In this document: positions 50,439 to 62,716 of the stretch, piece by piece | Numbering within the stretch: the first letter of the stretch is position 1 | Layout of the letters: the number at the start of each line of letters is the position of its first letter | Origin: Flammula alnicola | Taxonomy: Eukaryota > Basidiomycota > Agaricomycetes > Agaricales > Strophariaceae | Reading direction: 5' to 3' | Length of the DNA stretch: 64,000 nucleotides | Assembly (NCBI GenBank): GCA_015499995.1 | Contig: JADNRV010000006.1 | Coordinates: forward strand, 62,001-126,000 | Made by a program: the position numbers and the translations under genes | Notes under the pieces: generated by a model | What the model was told of the DNA's origin: nothing | The model's database searches: none | What the model saw: only the letters and a program-made list of their open reading frames with translations

Positions 50439-52632
50439 TTACGAGCTTATGATGGAAAGCGTGTAATCATCAGCGTGGCTGGTGCCAGTGAACACGGTGA
50501 ACACTGTGGTACCACTCGGAACGCCGTCGCTGGTGAAGGATGTCGAACCGCCTGATGCGAGGAGCAGATTGCTTCCAGATGTTACCTAGCAGCACAAAGA
50601 CACATTGGTTGAGCACATCATAAATCAGCCTCTATCAAAGAGATGATAGATCCGGCTTACCGCAGAGAAACTCGTGGATGAGACCCCGCTTCCACATGAG
50701 AACGATCCACCGCTGACACCGCAGTTACCTTTGGACGAGGTCAGGGTGAAGCTAGAGGCGGTTCCAGAAAAGGTATATGTTGCGAGTGTTTGAGTCGACC
50801 AAGTCCCTGCGGAGAGAAGTCCTCCGACTGTAGATCCAGACTGGATAGCGTGGATCGTGCCCTTTGTGGGTAAGGAACCCGGGGCCTGGTAAAAATCGTT
50901 AGTTCTTAAAAATGACCAGGGTATCCTCAGGGCAAATTTACTCACTCCGGTGCTTGTAGGCTAACAACACCAATTAGAATTAGACATATATAACCAAGGA
51001 TACACAAAGTTACTCACTGAGCCGACTGTGGTTGATAAATTTATGGTCAGTCGAATGATAATATTCCCTCAGATGAAATGCTTACTGTTGTGCCGGGTTG
51101 TGCTGCTGGGACTTCCACTCTTTGGAGGGTATTTGATTCCAGAAGAAGGGCATGAACCGGTTTCGGGCGCATCTAGAAGGACTAGAGTCAAAAGCCCATC
51201 GATGCTTACCATGTAGGTTCGGACGTACCGATAGGACGAACGTGCCATCGATGATAGAACCCTTCAAGTTGAAGTACCAGCTAATTTGGTTCAGCGCGCC
51301 AGAAGTACAATCGAGAGCGGGTGTGAAGCCCTGGAAGGTGTTCCACGGTGGTTAAATAGGGATGAAGCAGCAAGGAACGTTACCCACCGACTGAGTCTTC
51401 AAAGCAGAAGTAAGCTGAGAGAGGGTGAAAGTCCCGTGGTGCTCGGCGTGATGCCTGCATTGGAGAGCCAGGTGAATGTAGGAAGGGTCTATGAAGTACA
51501 ACAAGGACAAAAAAGTTTTAGTTGTAGGTCCAACGTTTTTGCGTTCCTGCCAATGGGCCACTCAAACACCGACCTGGAACAGCTTCACAACAGTCTGGAA
51601 AAATGCGACGGCCTATTCATATATAAGCTTTTGCTTCTCATGCTGAAGGATATAAACATACCTCAGCTCCCTTGACACTGCCACTTGGCAAGCAGGACGG
51701 CTCAAGGGTGCTACATTATCGGTTTAGAGTGTGTTTGTTGATGCCTCCAAATTACTAACCTCATACAAGTTCCGTGTGTGGACCATTCGTGCTAAGAAAG
51801 TTTAGCTTCCTTCGTCACTCATTAAATAAATTGTCATTCTCACCTCCCAGAACTGTTCGTTCTGTCCGTTAATATCAACCCAGTGCTAAATTCCCATTAT
51901 CAGTAAGGAGTAGTCGGACGAGGAAGTATTTCGAGCATTACCGTCTGCATAAACGCCAAGGTATCGCTTGCGCCGTTGTTGGTCAACAACTAGCACAAGG
52001 TCGTTAGATAGCATGATAAATGAATTGAGTTGTTAAAGACTTACTGTGTTAATTCCGGTATAAGCGCGCGAGGATCGCAATTCTCGCTGAAGGTGGTGTC
52101 GCAGCTATCGTCGGATGTAATTAGGGCATCTGAATGTAGGACTACTTTCATGAAGTAACGTACTGGTCAGGCCAGAGTCCTGAAATACCAGAACATGAAA
52201 CATGAGAACATGTCAGGCGCAAAATAAGAAGAAAACACTGACCGTGGATAGTCCAGCTGTCAGTTGGTCCAGTCGAGGGGTTGGTATCCCAAAACTATTC
52301 AAGCCACCACGCATTCAGACCTCAAAAGAACATCATCATTCCATCCAATATTTCGCACCTGAGTCTGCAACAAAAGACCCTATACACCGCACACCAAGCG
52401 CCAATCAGCAACAAGCTCAAACCATGATCAGGATACGACTTACTCCAGGAGCTTCAAAGCAGCACAAGTTCGACACAAGCGAGGTGTTATGGCACGACTG
52501 CGTTCCGGTCGTCGAGCATCCGGAGCTAAGTAGCTGCGAGCGGTCAAACAACTGCGAGATGTCGTTATGCGAGAAGAAGGGCGACGCGAGCGCGAGGCCG
52601 ACGAGGTTGGAGAGGAGAAGGGCGGCAAACAT
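50439..52632 (-). CDS. secreted ribonuclease T2, copy 2, with C-terminal domain; two one-base breaks
   Basis: The start at 52632 and signal peptide (MFAALLLSNLVGLALA) are nearly identical to copy 1, with the same exon pattern including a 21 nt exon at 52379-52359. CAS I reads WTIHGLWPD across an intron; CAS II is HEWSTHGTC, again with Thr instead of Lys. After DAPETGSCPSSGIKYPPKSG the frame continues through a linker (SPSSTTRHN) into further exons coding a C-terminal domain (TKGTIHAIQSGSTVGGLL, TWSTQTLATYTFSG, FTLTSSKGNCGVSGGSFSCGSG) as in Rny1-type fungal RNases, ending at 50439. One-base losses near 52072 (GG) and 51234 (GG) break the frame, compared with intact copy 1. They may be sequence errors or early decay. 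Confidence 0.85.
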
Positions 52633-54070
52633 CCTTTGGAAATTCGAGCTTGGGTGCTCAGAAACCAACTCGAATCAAGCTACGAGGTGGGGGGAATAAT
52701 TGTCGCATTTCTGTCCCATTTTGAGGGTGGTGAGAATAGAAGGACCAGTCCCAACAAGGAACGACACGATGTCATTAACCATGATGCTCGAACCCATGAA
52801 CGGAACGAATTCGCATTTGACGCCGGCCGAAGTGAAGCCAAGAACTTGTGCAACGGAGAAATTCATATGCAGAAGAGATCAGCGGTGTACTCTGGGAAGC
52901 AAACGCAAGCAAACGTGTATTCAGGGTACGCACATTGGTGATAGCAGCACACTAAGAAAATGGCATGTGCCCACGCGGCAGGTGGTGCACAGTAGCACAA
53001 CTGGATAGCTGGATAGGATGGATGCCATGTGGAATTTGCAGAGGGCTCGGACACTCTCTGCCGGCGATCAGGATGTCGAAGCCTAACAGCCTCCTGGAGC
53101 GAATCGCAAAATAGAACACAAAATTAACTTCTCTTGTTCGCAGTCTTGGCCAGAATGGGAGCAAACAAGGATGGAAAGTCAGGGAATATGGAACGAATGT
53201 CAGTGACAACCCATGCAACTGCCGTCCAAGTTGTGAAATCTGATTAAATAGTGATCATCATTAGCTAAGAAACCACATGAAAAGAGAGAAAGAGATAGAA
53301 CTTGCAGTTACACGTTCCCAAAAAAAGACCGCTGATCTGTGTCGAATGATTGAACAGTAAGGGTCAGCGAGCACAGAAAGATAGCAGAGTCCAAAGTCAC
53401 TGAACAAAGCCAAGACCATGTCTATCAGCATGGACGGCGGCCTGACCTGGTGGCGAGGTACCTCGAGATTAGATCACATCGATTGCCCCAGGGCATCCGT
53501 AGCACAAGGAACCTCCACAGACCAGTATTTGGCTATTTTCGATAAACCCAAAGCCACCCATACGTACAGCGTGTTTCTTGCGACAGTTCACAGATAAGGA
53601 GGGAATTTTGTCCGAAAGACCATCGGCGCATAGGTGCGTGCCCGGACGAGACACGTGCGAGAGGGTTTATCGGTGCACTGGCCGCCATATGTTCGTCTTC
53701 GAATTTGATATAGCTATACATAGCCCCGTAAATTTAGCCTTTGGAAACGTTGTGCTCATCTTGGCATGGTGATTATCTGATTATCTCTCTGACTTCCGAG
53801 ATGTAAGAAAAGACTGTAAGATAGAAGAATCAGATGGATCGTGGGTGGACAATCTCCGAACATTTGACGAACCTGTGATGACAACCCAGTGGCGTGTTCT
53901 TGATTCTCGAAGCCAGCAGCTGTCGATGCAAAAACAGCCAATTCACAGCTTTGGTACATTTTGGGTTTTGCAAGTGTTTTTGCATTGCTCTGTATTTTTA
54001 CGGTTGGAGTGGGGGGTAAGTAAGTAACAATCCGGCACGAACGAGGACAAGAATTGAATCCAATCCTTAT
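52633..54070. other. no gene recognised; left part duplicated, right part unique
   Basis: 52633-53490 mirrors the sequence upstream of RNase copy 1. From about 53500 to the EF-Ts stop at 54071 the sequence is unique and shows only short open frames. Confidence 0.5.
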
Positions 54071-55120
54071 TCATGCCTGCTCCGTCTCGCCGACGGTCCA
54101 CTTCAAAAAGTCCAACACCTCAACACCACCCTCCTCTTCACCCTCGACCAGGCCGTGGCTTACCGACCACTTCCTCAATGCTTCCTCCACGGGTAGTCCA
54201 TTGAACTCGCCGGCGAGGGTGATGAATGGCTGTGTGTACAACGCCTGTTCCTCCGCAGTGTTTTCTGGCATACTCTTAATGGACAGTGTGTCGAACCCGA
54301 CGATCTGGCGTGCAAGCGAGCGCTCGAGCACCCCGAGGTCCGTGCGGAATGTCTCGTTCCGGATGAGGGTCGCGAGGTTTGGTGAGCGGAGGTTGAGCAA
54401 TGCGAGCGAGGCAACGCGTCCGCAGGCGAGGGAATGCAGTGTTCCGTGGACGTAGGATCCCAGACGAAGGGCGGAGTGTGTCGTAGGCGAGAGAGGCGCG
54501 TCTTCCACGATAGCGCGGGCCCGACGGAGGGAGATGTTCTCGCCGACTTTGACGATGGTGTCGCGGATCGCGGTGGAGACGGTGCCAGCCGGGGCAGAGC
54601 CCGGGTCGCTGTGCGAGAGCAGAGGCGCATCGTGCAGTTCGTCGAGCGAGAGGTCGGCAAAGGCGCCTGTCCCTTTTCCTTCGCTCAGAGATGAACGCAG
54701 CGGTGTGCGCGACGTCCATGGCCAGCCTTGCGAATAGCTCGTTCCTTCCACAAAGTCGGTCTCGCAGTTGAGCTCGACCATGGCTGCACGGACGCCGCCT
54801 GCGGTGTTCAGGCCTGCTCCATGGGAGAGCACGGACACACTGACGAGCCCTTCGTGTGTTGCGCGAGAGGAGACTTTGGCGGCTTTTGCGGTGCCCGTGG
54901 CGATGAGGTCTTGTTGGAGCCACTCTAGCGCACCGGGTATGGACCCAGAAGAGTGGGTGAGCGCCTCGCGGGCTTTTGAGATGGAGACCTGAGTTTGCTT
55001 GCGTAGCTCTGCGACTAGCGCAAGAGGGACCTTATGTGCAGGTGGCGGGGTACCCGTGGTGTAGCTACATTGTAGAAAAGACCGCAGAGAAAGAGAGGGA
55101 CGAGGGGCAAGACGGAGCAT
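54071..55120 (-). CDS. TSF1: mitochondrial elongation factor Ts
   Basis: Nucleotide exchange factor for mitochondrial EF-Tu. The start at 55120 (MLRLAPRPSLSLRSFLQCSY) is a basic mitochondrial presequence. The UBA-like N-terminal domain follows (VALVAELRKQTQVSISKAREALTHSSGSIPGALEWL; first part LALVAELRKQTQ). The core includes MVELNCETDFV, where the frame breaks near 54748 (CC on the plus strand). The conserved continuation GRNELFARLAMDVAHTAAFI lies in another frame and returns to the first frame near 54683. Later parts (IVKVGENISLRRARAI, YVHGTLHSLACGRVASLALL, LARQIVGFDTLSIKSM) are in frame to 54071. No introns are seen. A pair of compensating breaks around the most conserved EF-Ts motif is best explained by sequence error. 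Confidence 0.9.
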   Translation of the reverse strand: MLRLAPRPSLSLRSFLQCSYTTGTPPPAHKVPLALVAELRKQTQVSISKAREALTHSSGSIPGALEWLQQDLIATGTAKAAKVSSRATHEGLVSVSVLSHGAGLNTAGGVRAAMVELNCETDFVEGTSYSQGWPWTSRTPLRSSLSEGKGTGAFADLSLDELHDAPLLSHSDPGSAPAGTVSTAIRDTIVKVGENISLRRARAIVEDAPLSPTTHSALRLGSYVHGTLHSLACGRVASLALLNLRSPNLATLIRNETFRTDLGVLERSLARQIVGFDTLSIKSMPENTAEEQALYTQPFITLAGEFNGLPVEEALRKWSVSHGLVEGEEEGGVEVLDFLKWTVGETEQA

Positions 55121-55250
55121 GGCTGGTTGCAAAGCAAGGTCAAAAAAATGTCGAGAGCCCGAAAGAACGCGTGATCCACAAAAGGATATTCTTACTTGAT
55201 CGAAATTTTTGCTCTGTTAGGGGCGTGTCTGCCTTTGCACTCGAACACCC
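55121..55250. promoter_or_regulatory. short divergent promoter region (EF-Ts / NAF1)
   Basis: 130 bp separate the start codons at 55120 (minus) and 55251 (plus); a shared promoter is likely, and no element was identified. Confidence 0.45.
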
Positions 55251-57749
55251 ATGGACGCTTTCAAAGTCCCACAAGCCATTCCTCAGGACCTGCTGCTCAT
55301 TCAAGAGATAGTGGGCATTTTGAAGCCACAACCCCAACCGTCACAATTCTCTGTGCCGACTGAAACTCAAGCCAACGAAAACGACGACATCAGCAGCTCA
55401 GACGAAGAAAACGACAGTGAGGATGAGATTGCTGCTGATCTCATTACGGGGCGGTCACCGACGAAGATGACTTGATCAAGGTCGAGGGCAAGCCTCTGTC
55501 AGTTTTACTTCTATCTCTTCGACCCTTTTCTAACTCGAGTGTTGCCCAAAGACCAGAGCCATCAGACTCTACCTCGGAACCGTCCTCAGACTCCTCGACT
55601 CGGACTCTGATTCCTCAGACGCAGGAGATGGCACCACCCGCGCCCCACGAGCCCCCCTCGATCTCGACCGACGACGACGAAGACCCCGTACCCGCCGCCG
55701 CTCCAACACCTACTTCACAACAAAACACGAGCTCCTCGAAGCAGAGATCGCCGTCCCCGACGTAGACGAGGTGGCAGCGACGAAGTGCTGGAGAAGGTCG
55801 GCGAGGTCATGAACATCGTGGACCGCCTCGCCATTGTCCGTGGCTTGCCCGCCGATTCCGACTCTGGATACCCCGTTCGTGGTTCGGACCGGGCGCTTGA
55901 CTCGGACACACTGTTGGTGTTTGATGATAGGAAGGTTATGGGTTATGTACGCCTCTTTTGCTCTTACTCTTATTCTTCCATTTACCCGTAAACTATTTCC
56001 TATTGCCTTGATGATTTTTTTTTACATCTCACTCACACAATACCAGGGTAGATCTACGAAACCTTCGGACCAACGACACAGCCTCTCTACCAAGTCAAAT
56101 TCAATACTGCTTTCCCTCTCGATCCAGAAAGGGTGCGTGTGGGCAGAGAGGTGTTCCACGTCCCTGCGCGCAGTCGCTTCGTTTTCGTGAATCAAATCAA
56201 GGCTATCAAAGGCAGCGACGCGAGCAATGTACACGACGAAGAGCCTGCGGATGACGAGCTCGATTCTCAGACGACGAGGCAGAGTCGGCATATAGAAGTC
56301 GGCTGAAGCGGAAGTACGTGTTTCCCCCCTCTGTCTTTCTTCCTTTTCAACATTTTCTGCGATCTTATTCTATCCCATGTATTTACCCTATCGTCCTCTT
56401 TCCACAGACGAGGCGAATCCCGCACCCGCTCTGGAGCCTCCTCCCGCCAATCCACACCCAACCCCACACATATGCGCGACCAGGAGCTCGCAGACGAGGC
56501 CATCTTCAGCCGCAACGCGTACGACGAGCACGGGCCGTACGATATCGACTACGCCTCCCCCGGACCCTCGTCGCGGCCCGCGCCGATACCGTACGACGAC
56601 CCGTACGGCGATGCCTATACTGCGCCGGATGTGGTGGATCGGGAGGCGAGGGCTGCTAGTTCAGGTTTTGGGTCTGGTGCTTCGAGAGGGGGTGGAGAGA
56701 GGGGTTATGAGAGGCATGAAGGGCATGGAAGAGGACGAGATAGGGAGAGAGGGCGCGGTGGTGGTCGGGGTAGGGAGAGGGGCGGCCACCGTGACCGGGA
56801 ACGCGGTAGAGGAAGGGGTGCTGGTGGAGGCGGAGGCGATCGCGGGAGAGGACCTCAGCAGCAGCAACGCTTCGGACACAGCTCAAGGTCGTCGGAATCC
56901 TCCGTGGACGTGTATGAAGCCCGCGGAGAATCGACACGGTCTTTGTCGCCTACTTCCCTCGCTATCGCGCGTGCGACGGGCAAGCGGTGGCATATCCAAC
57001 CTCTGGGCAACAGCAGTACTTCCAGCATGTGATACAAGGACACGGGACAAGGATATGGCCAACAACAACAACAGTCGTATCCATCTCCAGTACCGATGTA
57101 CGCCTTTGAAGCAGGGTCCACGTCTGCCTCATCGTGGGGGTACTCTGCTACTGCTGCTGCGCGCCAGTACGTCCCACCCACCCAGAACCAGAACCAGAAC
57201 CAGCAATACACCGGATACCAAATGTACCAGCCCCAAAACCAAAATCAACCATATCAGCAGCAGCAGCAGCAGCAGAACTTCGACTTCAGCGCGATGTCAC
57301 AGCTCTCAGAACGCGCCGCCGCGTTCGTGCAACCGCATATCAACCCCCGCTTTATGTCTTCCTTCGGGCTGCCGCCGGGTCTTAGGCTTCATGCCCCGCA
57401 GGTAGAGCGGTATTCTGCCTCTGCTCTGCTGCCGTTACTTGACGGGTATGAGTGGTATGGGTGGGAGAATGAGCATGAATATGAATGCTGCTGGGGTTGG
57501 TGTACTAGTTCTACATCGTCTAGTACTACTCCAGGCTGCTCCGTCCCGTCCGAGTCGACGACCTCGAATTCCCATTCGAATTTCACCCCGAGTTGGCCCA
57601 CGGGCGATTGGGCTGTACCGGTAGTGCGCGCTACTATTGATGCGCGGACGTCCACATCGTCTGGTCCTGCTCCTAGTTCAGGTTCAGGTTCAGGTTCTAG
57701 CACTGCTGCTGCTGGACCACCGCCGAGCGGAGGAGAAACCCAAACGTAA
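55251..57749 (+). CDS. NAF1: H/ACA snoRNP assembly factor Naf1, frame broken several times
   Basis: Naf1 loads Nop10, Nhp2 and Cbf5 onto H/ACA RNAs in the nucleus. The start at 55251 (MDAFKVPQAIPQDLLLIQEIVG) is followed by an acidic region (SSSDEENDSEDE), DLIKVEGKP, a Ser/Asp-rich stretch, and the Gar1/Naf1 RNA-binding fold: HELLEAEIAVPDVDEV, LEKVGEVMNIVDRLAIVRG, TLLVFDDRKVMGY/IYETFGPTTQPLYQVKFN, RVRVGREVFHVPARSRFVFV. The tail is rich in Arg/Gly and then Gln/Pro/Tyr (QYTGYQMYQPQ, poly-Gln at 57259). At least five one-base losses occur, for example near 55449-55452 (G run), 55773 and 56264 (TT), and near 57000-57050. The end at 57749 is approximate because the last frame change was not resolved. 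Confidence 0.85.
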
Positions 57750-58089
57750 TTTTAATTTATGGCAGGCTGCAGCCCGCATCGTATTTATACCGTATCTGAT
57801 TATGACCGTAATCTAATCTGTGATCTACCCACCTACAGCCAGGTGGACTGTCGTCAACCCACCTACTGAGTACGTCTCGCGCCAACATCGCAAAAAAAAA
57901 AATGAGCCTTGGAAATGATCCTCGAATTAAGATCTATAATGGGATACGAATACATTCATACAATTAGTTTATGTAAATTTGTTGATCCAATCCTCTCTAT
58001 CTTGGTTCTTCCCTTGCGCCGGCCGTACCGACAACCGAAAACACTAAGTAGTCATGTACCATCCCGTCGTCGCCCATAAATCTAAATCC
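57750..58089. other. convergent intergenic region
   Basis: 3' flanks of NAF1 and of the ceramidase gene, including a short poly-A tract near 57892. Nothing else was recognised. Confidence 0.5.
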
Positions 58090-59418
58090 TCAACGATCAC
58101 GATCATTGGACGTCCGTCGCACATGCGGCAGACCGTAGGACGTCTGCACTGTATAGTTTTTCGGGTCGTCCTTCGTACAAAGCGTTCTACAGGAAAGTGC
58201 GTGTGAGTAACACGCAGAAACGACGCGTCTGCAGGCGAAAAAAATGCACTTACACGACTATCATAGAAGAGGAGGGGGGGAATAAGTGTGAGACGCGTCA
58301 ACGGGAGTGAATAAATGAAGGCACTTACACTGGATGCCAATGAACATATAATACGTTCCGAGGCCAGTCAATACATGCCACCACGAATGACCTAACAAAC
58401 AAAATTCACCATCCAGTCACCATCCATCCATCCTGCCCACCCCCCAAAAAAACCACACACACTCACCTTCCAACAAAAACGCCACGGGCCACCCCACCGC
58501 GACCTTCCACCTCGTCAACGTATGACAAAAGATGTTATCCAAATTCCACACGCCAAAGCCCAGCGCGAAGAGTATCGCGCCCGTCGTGAAGAAATTGGCG
58601 ATGGCAAGTTTCTTCTTGTCCGGAATGCGGTGCGCGGCGTCGGTGTGCTGCAGGATGTACGTTATGCGCAGGGCGGTGGAGATGACGAGCGAGGCGAAGA
58701 TGATCTGGTGGTAGACTGGGTTGCGGTTGATCATGCTTTTTTTTTTACGCAAGAATCACAAAAGGCAACCAAGAGGATTTCATTTTCAGGACATACTTAG
58801 TACAGAGACGAGTGTATGAGGACAGGAGAAAAAGACGCACTAGCTCCACGTGAACAGGACATCAAACAGCGCCAAAAGCGCGATGAGCACGCGCGTGCGG
58901 GTCTTGTGCAGGCCGAACCCGGGCTGGTTGTCGAACAGGAGGAAGAGGCTCATGGAGCCGACGTAGATCATGGGTAACTCGTCCGCGAGCTGCGCCTCGA
59001 ACAACAGCGTCGCGTGGAAGAAGAAGCTGCCGATGCCTACGAGCGCGACGCCCTGTGTACAATGCAGATGCAGATGCAAAGCGAATTGAAGACAGCGTGC
59101 ATTTAGCGATATAGATAATCTATGCACGTACCATATATCCCGCGCCATACCTCTGCGGCAGACCCTCCTTCATCACTTCGCGATATCCGCACACGGCGAG
59201 TCCGACGGTGAACAAGTTGGACAGGGTGTTAGCCATCTCGGCGACATATGGCGAGAACTGGTGGTTTAGCTGTGTAATTACGTTCCAAAGGTAAGTGTGG
59301 GTTTAGATGCAAGACGACGGCCAAGGAGACTGACCTCGCACCAGTCCAGGGTGGCGGTTACAGGCCCGTATATGCCCTGCTTTTGGAGCCATGGGGCGAC
59401 CGTGGTGAGGTTGAGCAT
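58090..59418 (-). CDS. alkaline ceramidase (Ypc1/Ydc1/ACER family)
   Basis: Hydrolyses ceramide to a long-chain base and fatty acid in ER/Golgi membranes. The start at 59418 gives MLNLTTVAPWLQKQGIYGPVTATLDWCE/LNHQFSPYVAEMANTLSNLF, the family's conserved opening. Seven hydrophobic helices follow, with the metal-binding SFFFHATLLFEAQLADELPMIY and, later, GHSWWHVLTGLGTYY, which supplies the C-terminal histidine pair. The last exon codes CTKDDPKNYTVQTSYGLPHVRR and stops at 58090. About seven introns of 45-70 nt are present and no frame break is seen. Together with ISC1 at 15869 the window holds two ceramide-metabolism genes, but they are 40 kb apart and not a cluster. Confidence 0.92.
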
Positions 59419-60492
59419 GGCGATACGAGGTTATGATATGACGGGGCAAGCGCTCGCTGCTATAGGCGTTCTGCGAGTGGTGGTGGTAGTGGTAAGTAAA
59501 AGAAAGGAAAAAACAGGAAAGACTCGGAAAAGGAGAGAGGGCGATGACACAAATAGCTGACAGGGACAAAAGGCGAGGTGCCGGTGGGCATTGATGACGC
59601 GGTTGCCGGCCTACCCCCCAAGTCTGTCTCACTTTGTCTTACAAAGCTGGCTATAATGCGCGCGCGGCTTTCTACGAGCGAATCTCGCCTGCAGCGCCAT
59701 AATTCGCCTGGGTACATTGGATTGTACAAGTTGAATGATGATAGCATTTGATGATAAGCTTTCGGTGTGATCGGACCTGTGCGCTTAATAACGGTTTGAC
59801 CGTGGCGCACCTAAAAATATCCATTCTTAGTCATCACTTTGCAACATCGACTCGAGCTCTGCAGCACCGAGATGAGTGAGAACTCCGGCTCCTGAATGTA
59901 GCATGAAAGATACAACTCTCCTATTTGTCTTCTATCTTACAGTCTACTTCAGTTTATCCGACGTTCAACTCCTTCGCATCTACTGACACCTTGCCGACCA
60001 TAACAATTCTCATTATTTAGCCCAGGTGGGCCCAGAATTCAGGATAACAAATAGTCCACCTGCATCTGTTGAACTTGCGTGCAGGCGAGCTGGAATCTCG
60101 GCAAGACGTTTGTGATCAAATCTTGAAGGCTCTCATTCAAGAGGTCATTTGGAAATGTGGGTTCTCCAACGCGGCTTATGCACACTTTCTTTCTGGTTGC
60201 TTATTCTCAGTCATAAATAAAGCCCCAGCTGCCCGCCTGTGCTGCTGGCAGTTCTGTTAATTTAATCCGAGTGATGGCTCACCTTGGCTTACGGTCCTCC
60301 GATGAAGCTGTTCTGATAATGAAGCAGATAAGCACAATAACCTCCTTCCCGCTTTCTGAATAAGCTCCTAGAGCCTGCAGTTATGCTAGGGAGTGATTCC
60401 AAAAATAGACGCTGAGCTGTTTGTCATTCCCACGTGACCTTTCTCCTTGTTTTCTGGCAGTCGGTTGCGCGGACAGTTTGTTAGCAGCGACG
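59419..60492. other. divergent intergenic region, no gene recognised
   Basis: About 1.07 kb between the ceramidase and MPP-alpha starts. Short open frames are scattered, and no domain, RNA gene or repeat was recognised. Confidence 0.5.
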
Positions 60493-62481
60493 ATGCGGAA
60501 AGCGGGTACTGCCATTTGGCGCTCTTCTCAAAGGACTCTCGCATCCGCTGCAGCACCTCCCCCTGTACAGATCACTACTCTGCCCAATAAAATCCGCGTG
60601 GCACTGAGAACACTCCCGGCCATTTCTCCTCTGTCGGTCTCTACGTCGATGCTGGCTCACGCTATGAGAAACCACATACATCCGGCGTATCCCATTTCTC
60701 GACAGGATGGCTTTCAAGGTTTGTTGCTTTCCATACTATACCCCACCGTAACTAACCTTTTACAGAGCACATATACACGGACAGACGAGCAAATGGCCTC
60801 CGACATCCACTCCCTGGCGGCCAAATCATGTGTTCCTCCTCGCGCGAGTCCATGATGTACCAGTCCTCCCACGCACACAAGGGCACCCCGCTCGCCCTCT
60901 CCCTCATCGCCGACACCGTCCTCAACCCCGCCTTCAAACCCGAGGAACTCGAGGCCCAGCGCGACGCCGCCGCCTACGAAATACGAGAAATCAGCACCAA
61001 GCCCGAGATGATCCTCCCCGAGGTCCTCCACAACGTCGCATACGGCAACCAGGGGCTGGGCAACCCCCTCCTGTGTCCTGAGGAAGGATACCCGCGATGA
61101 ACGAGGCCCTGTTGCGGCACAGTCTTGCGGAGTGGTATCGTCCGGAAAGGATGGTCATCGCAGGCGCGGGCATGCCGCACCAGGAGCTCGTAGAGCTCAC
61201 AGACCGCTTCTTCGCCTCGCTCAAAGCGTCCGAATCTACACTCTCTTCCTCCACCACCACACCGCTATCACAACAACTCCAACAAGCCCACCAATCCCGG
61301 CTAACGAACGCCTCCTCCGCGAACCCCCAAGCGCCGCCACATATCCTCAACCCCACCGCGCCGGGCGTCGCCAAGTCCCTCACGCGCGCTGCGTCGTACC
61401 TCATGCCCAAGGCCTTGCAACAGCGAGCGTCGCCGGGGCCGGTGCCCAAATCCCCGACGTCGACGTACACGGGCGGCCACCGCTTCATCTACGACCCGAC
61501 CCAGGAGCTGGGGCATTTGTATGTGGCGTTCGAGGGCGTGGGGATTAATGACGATGATGTCTATGCGCTTGCGGTAATGCAGGTCTTGCTAGGTGGTGGG
61601 GGGAGTTTCTCTGCAGGTACGCGTCCTTTCTTTTCTTTTCTTTTCGTAGCATCCCATTTCCTTTGGCATACACATAAGCCCAACTAACTATCTCCTTCCC
61701 ATCCTCAACATACTCACATAACCTTTTCTTTTTCCTACGGTACAGGCGGCCCAGGCAAAGGCATGTACTCGCGCCTCTACACGCACATCCTCAACCACTA
61801 CACGCAGATCGACCACTGCGCGTCCTTCCACCACATATACAACGACTCCTCCCTGTTCGGCCTCTTCGCGTCCTTCCTCCCCGCGGCCTCGGGCAGGGCG
61901 GGCGGCAACACCCCCGCGCAGATCCTCCCGCACCTCGTCCACCAGCTGAGCCTGTTGGTGTATTCGCCGGTGCCTGAGGCTGAGTTGGGTAGGGCGAGGA
62001 ATCAGCTGAATTCGAGCTTGATGATGGCGTTGGAGAGTCGGGCGGTGGAGGTGGAGGATTTGGGGAGACAGGTGGGTTTGCTTTTTTTTTTTTTTTTTTT
62101 TTTTTTTTGGGGGGTTGGTTTCTTCGTTCGGTCTTCTTTGCCTTCTTCCTTCCTCTCTGTGTCAATTTCTTCGATCTACGTTAAACTCATGTGCTCCTTT
62201 ATCCACCCCCCCACCAGATCCTCGTACACAACCGCAAAGTCCCCGTCGGCGAGATGACGGACAAGATCAACGCGGTGACGGCCGCGGACATCCGGCGCGT
62301 CGCCGCGCGCGTGTTCAGCCCCGACTCGGGCAGCAAGGCGACGGTCGTGTGTATGGGCGCGGAGGATGTCGGCGGCGCGTGGCCGGAGGTGTTTGCCAAG
62401 TATGGTGTGCGGGTGCTTAGAGTTTGTTTAGAGTTTTTGGTCTGGTCTGGTGCGGGGTACGTACTAATTTACGGAGGTTGA
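60493..62481 (+). CDS. MAS2: mitochondrial processing peptidase alpha subunit, frame broken several times
   Basis: Non-catalytic, substrate-binding M16 subunit that, with MPP-beta, removes mitochondrial presequences. The start at 60493 ([21 protein letters not shown]) is a presequence. Family blocks follow: [48 protein letters not shown], the Gly-rich loop region [16 protein letters not shown], and [26 protein letters not shown], ending [22 protein letters not shown]. The frame breaks by one base near 60603 (A), 60698 (C), 60816 (GG) and 61084 (AA). Each break restores family residues in the next frame. An intron after AAG at about 60718 and one at 61616-61745 are canonical. The intron starting near 62070 contains a 27-base T run. 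Confidence 0.9.
62082..62108 (+). repeat. 27-base poly-T run in an intron
   Basis: Uninterrupted T run inside the third intron of the MPP-alpha gene, far longer than a normal polypyrimidine tract. Its exact length is likely to be poorly determined. Confidence 0.8.
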
Positions 62482-62716
62482 GGCCTGGGTGGTGGGGATA
62501 GCATGATGGGTTGGTTATTTACCACATACGTACATATACCCGCTACTTACGCTATAAAAAGATTGGAATAATCTGAGTGCTGATGTGCGTTGCGCATATG
62601 CACGCATATGCATTGCAACATTCGTAGTAAAAGTGAAAGTACTTGAAGTCGACGCAGTGTTTAAGTATATGAAGACATGGCAGTGGAACAAATGAATCTC
62701 GACTCTCAGAAGCAAC

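Larger units (their letters stand above)
49850..53490. repeat. tandem segmental duplication, unit 2
   Basis: Contains the ACT pseudogene fragment, RNase T2 copy 2 with its C-terminal domain, and the upstream region, collinear with 46500-49840. Confidence 0.8.

Noticed and set aside
54276..54923. 215-codon open frame on the minus strand in another phase of the EF-Ts gene
   Set aside because: Only a short part (the GRNELFARL region) is real protein and belongs to EF-Ts through a frame break; the rest is Arg-rich shadow sequence.
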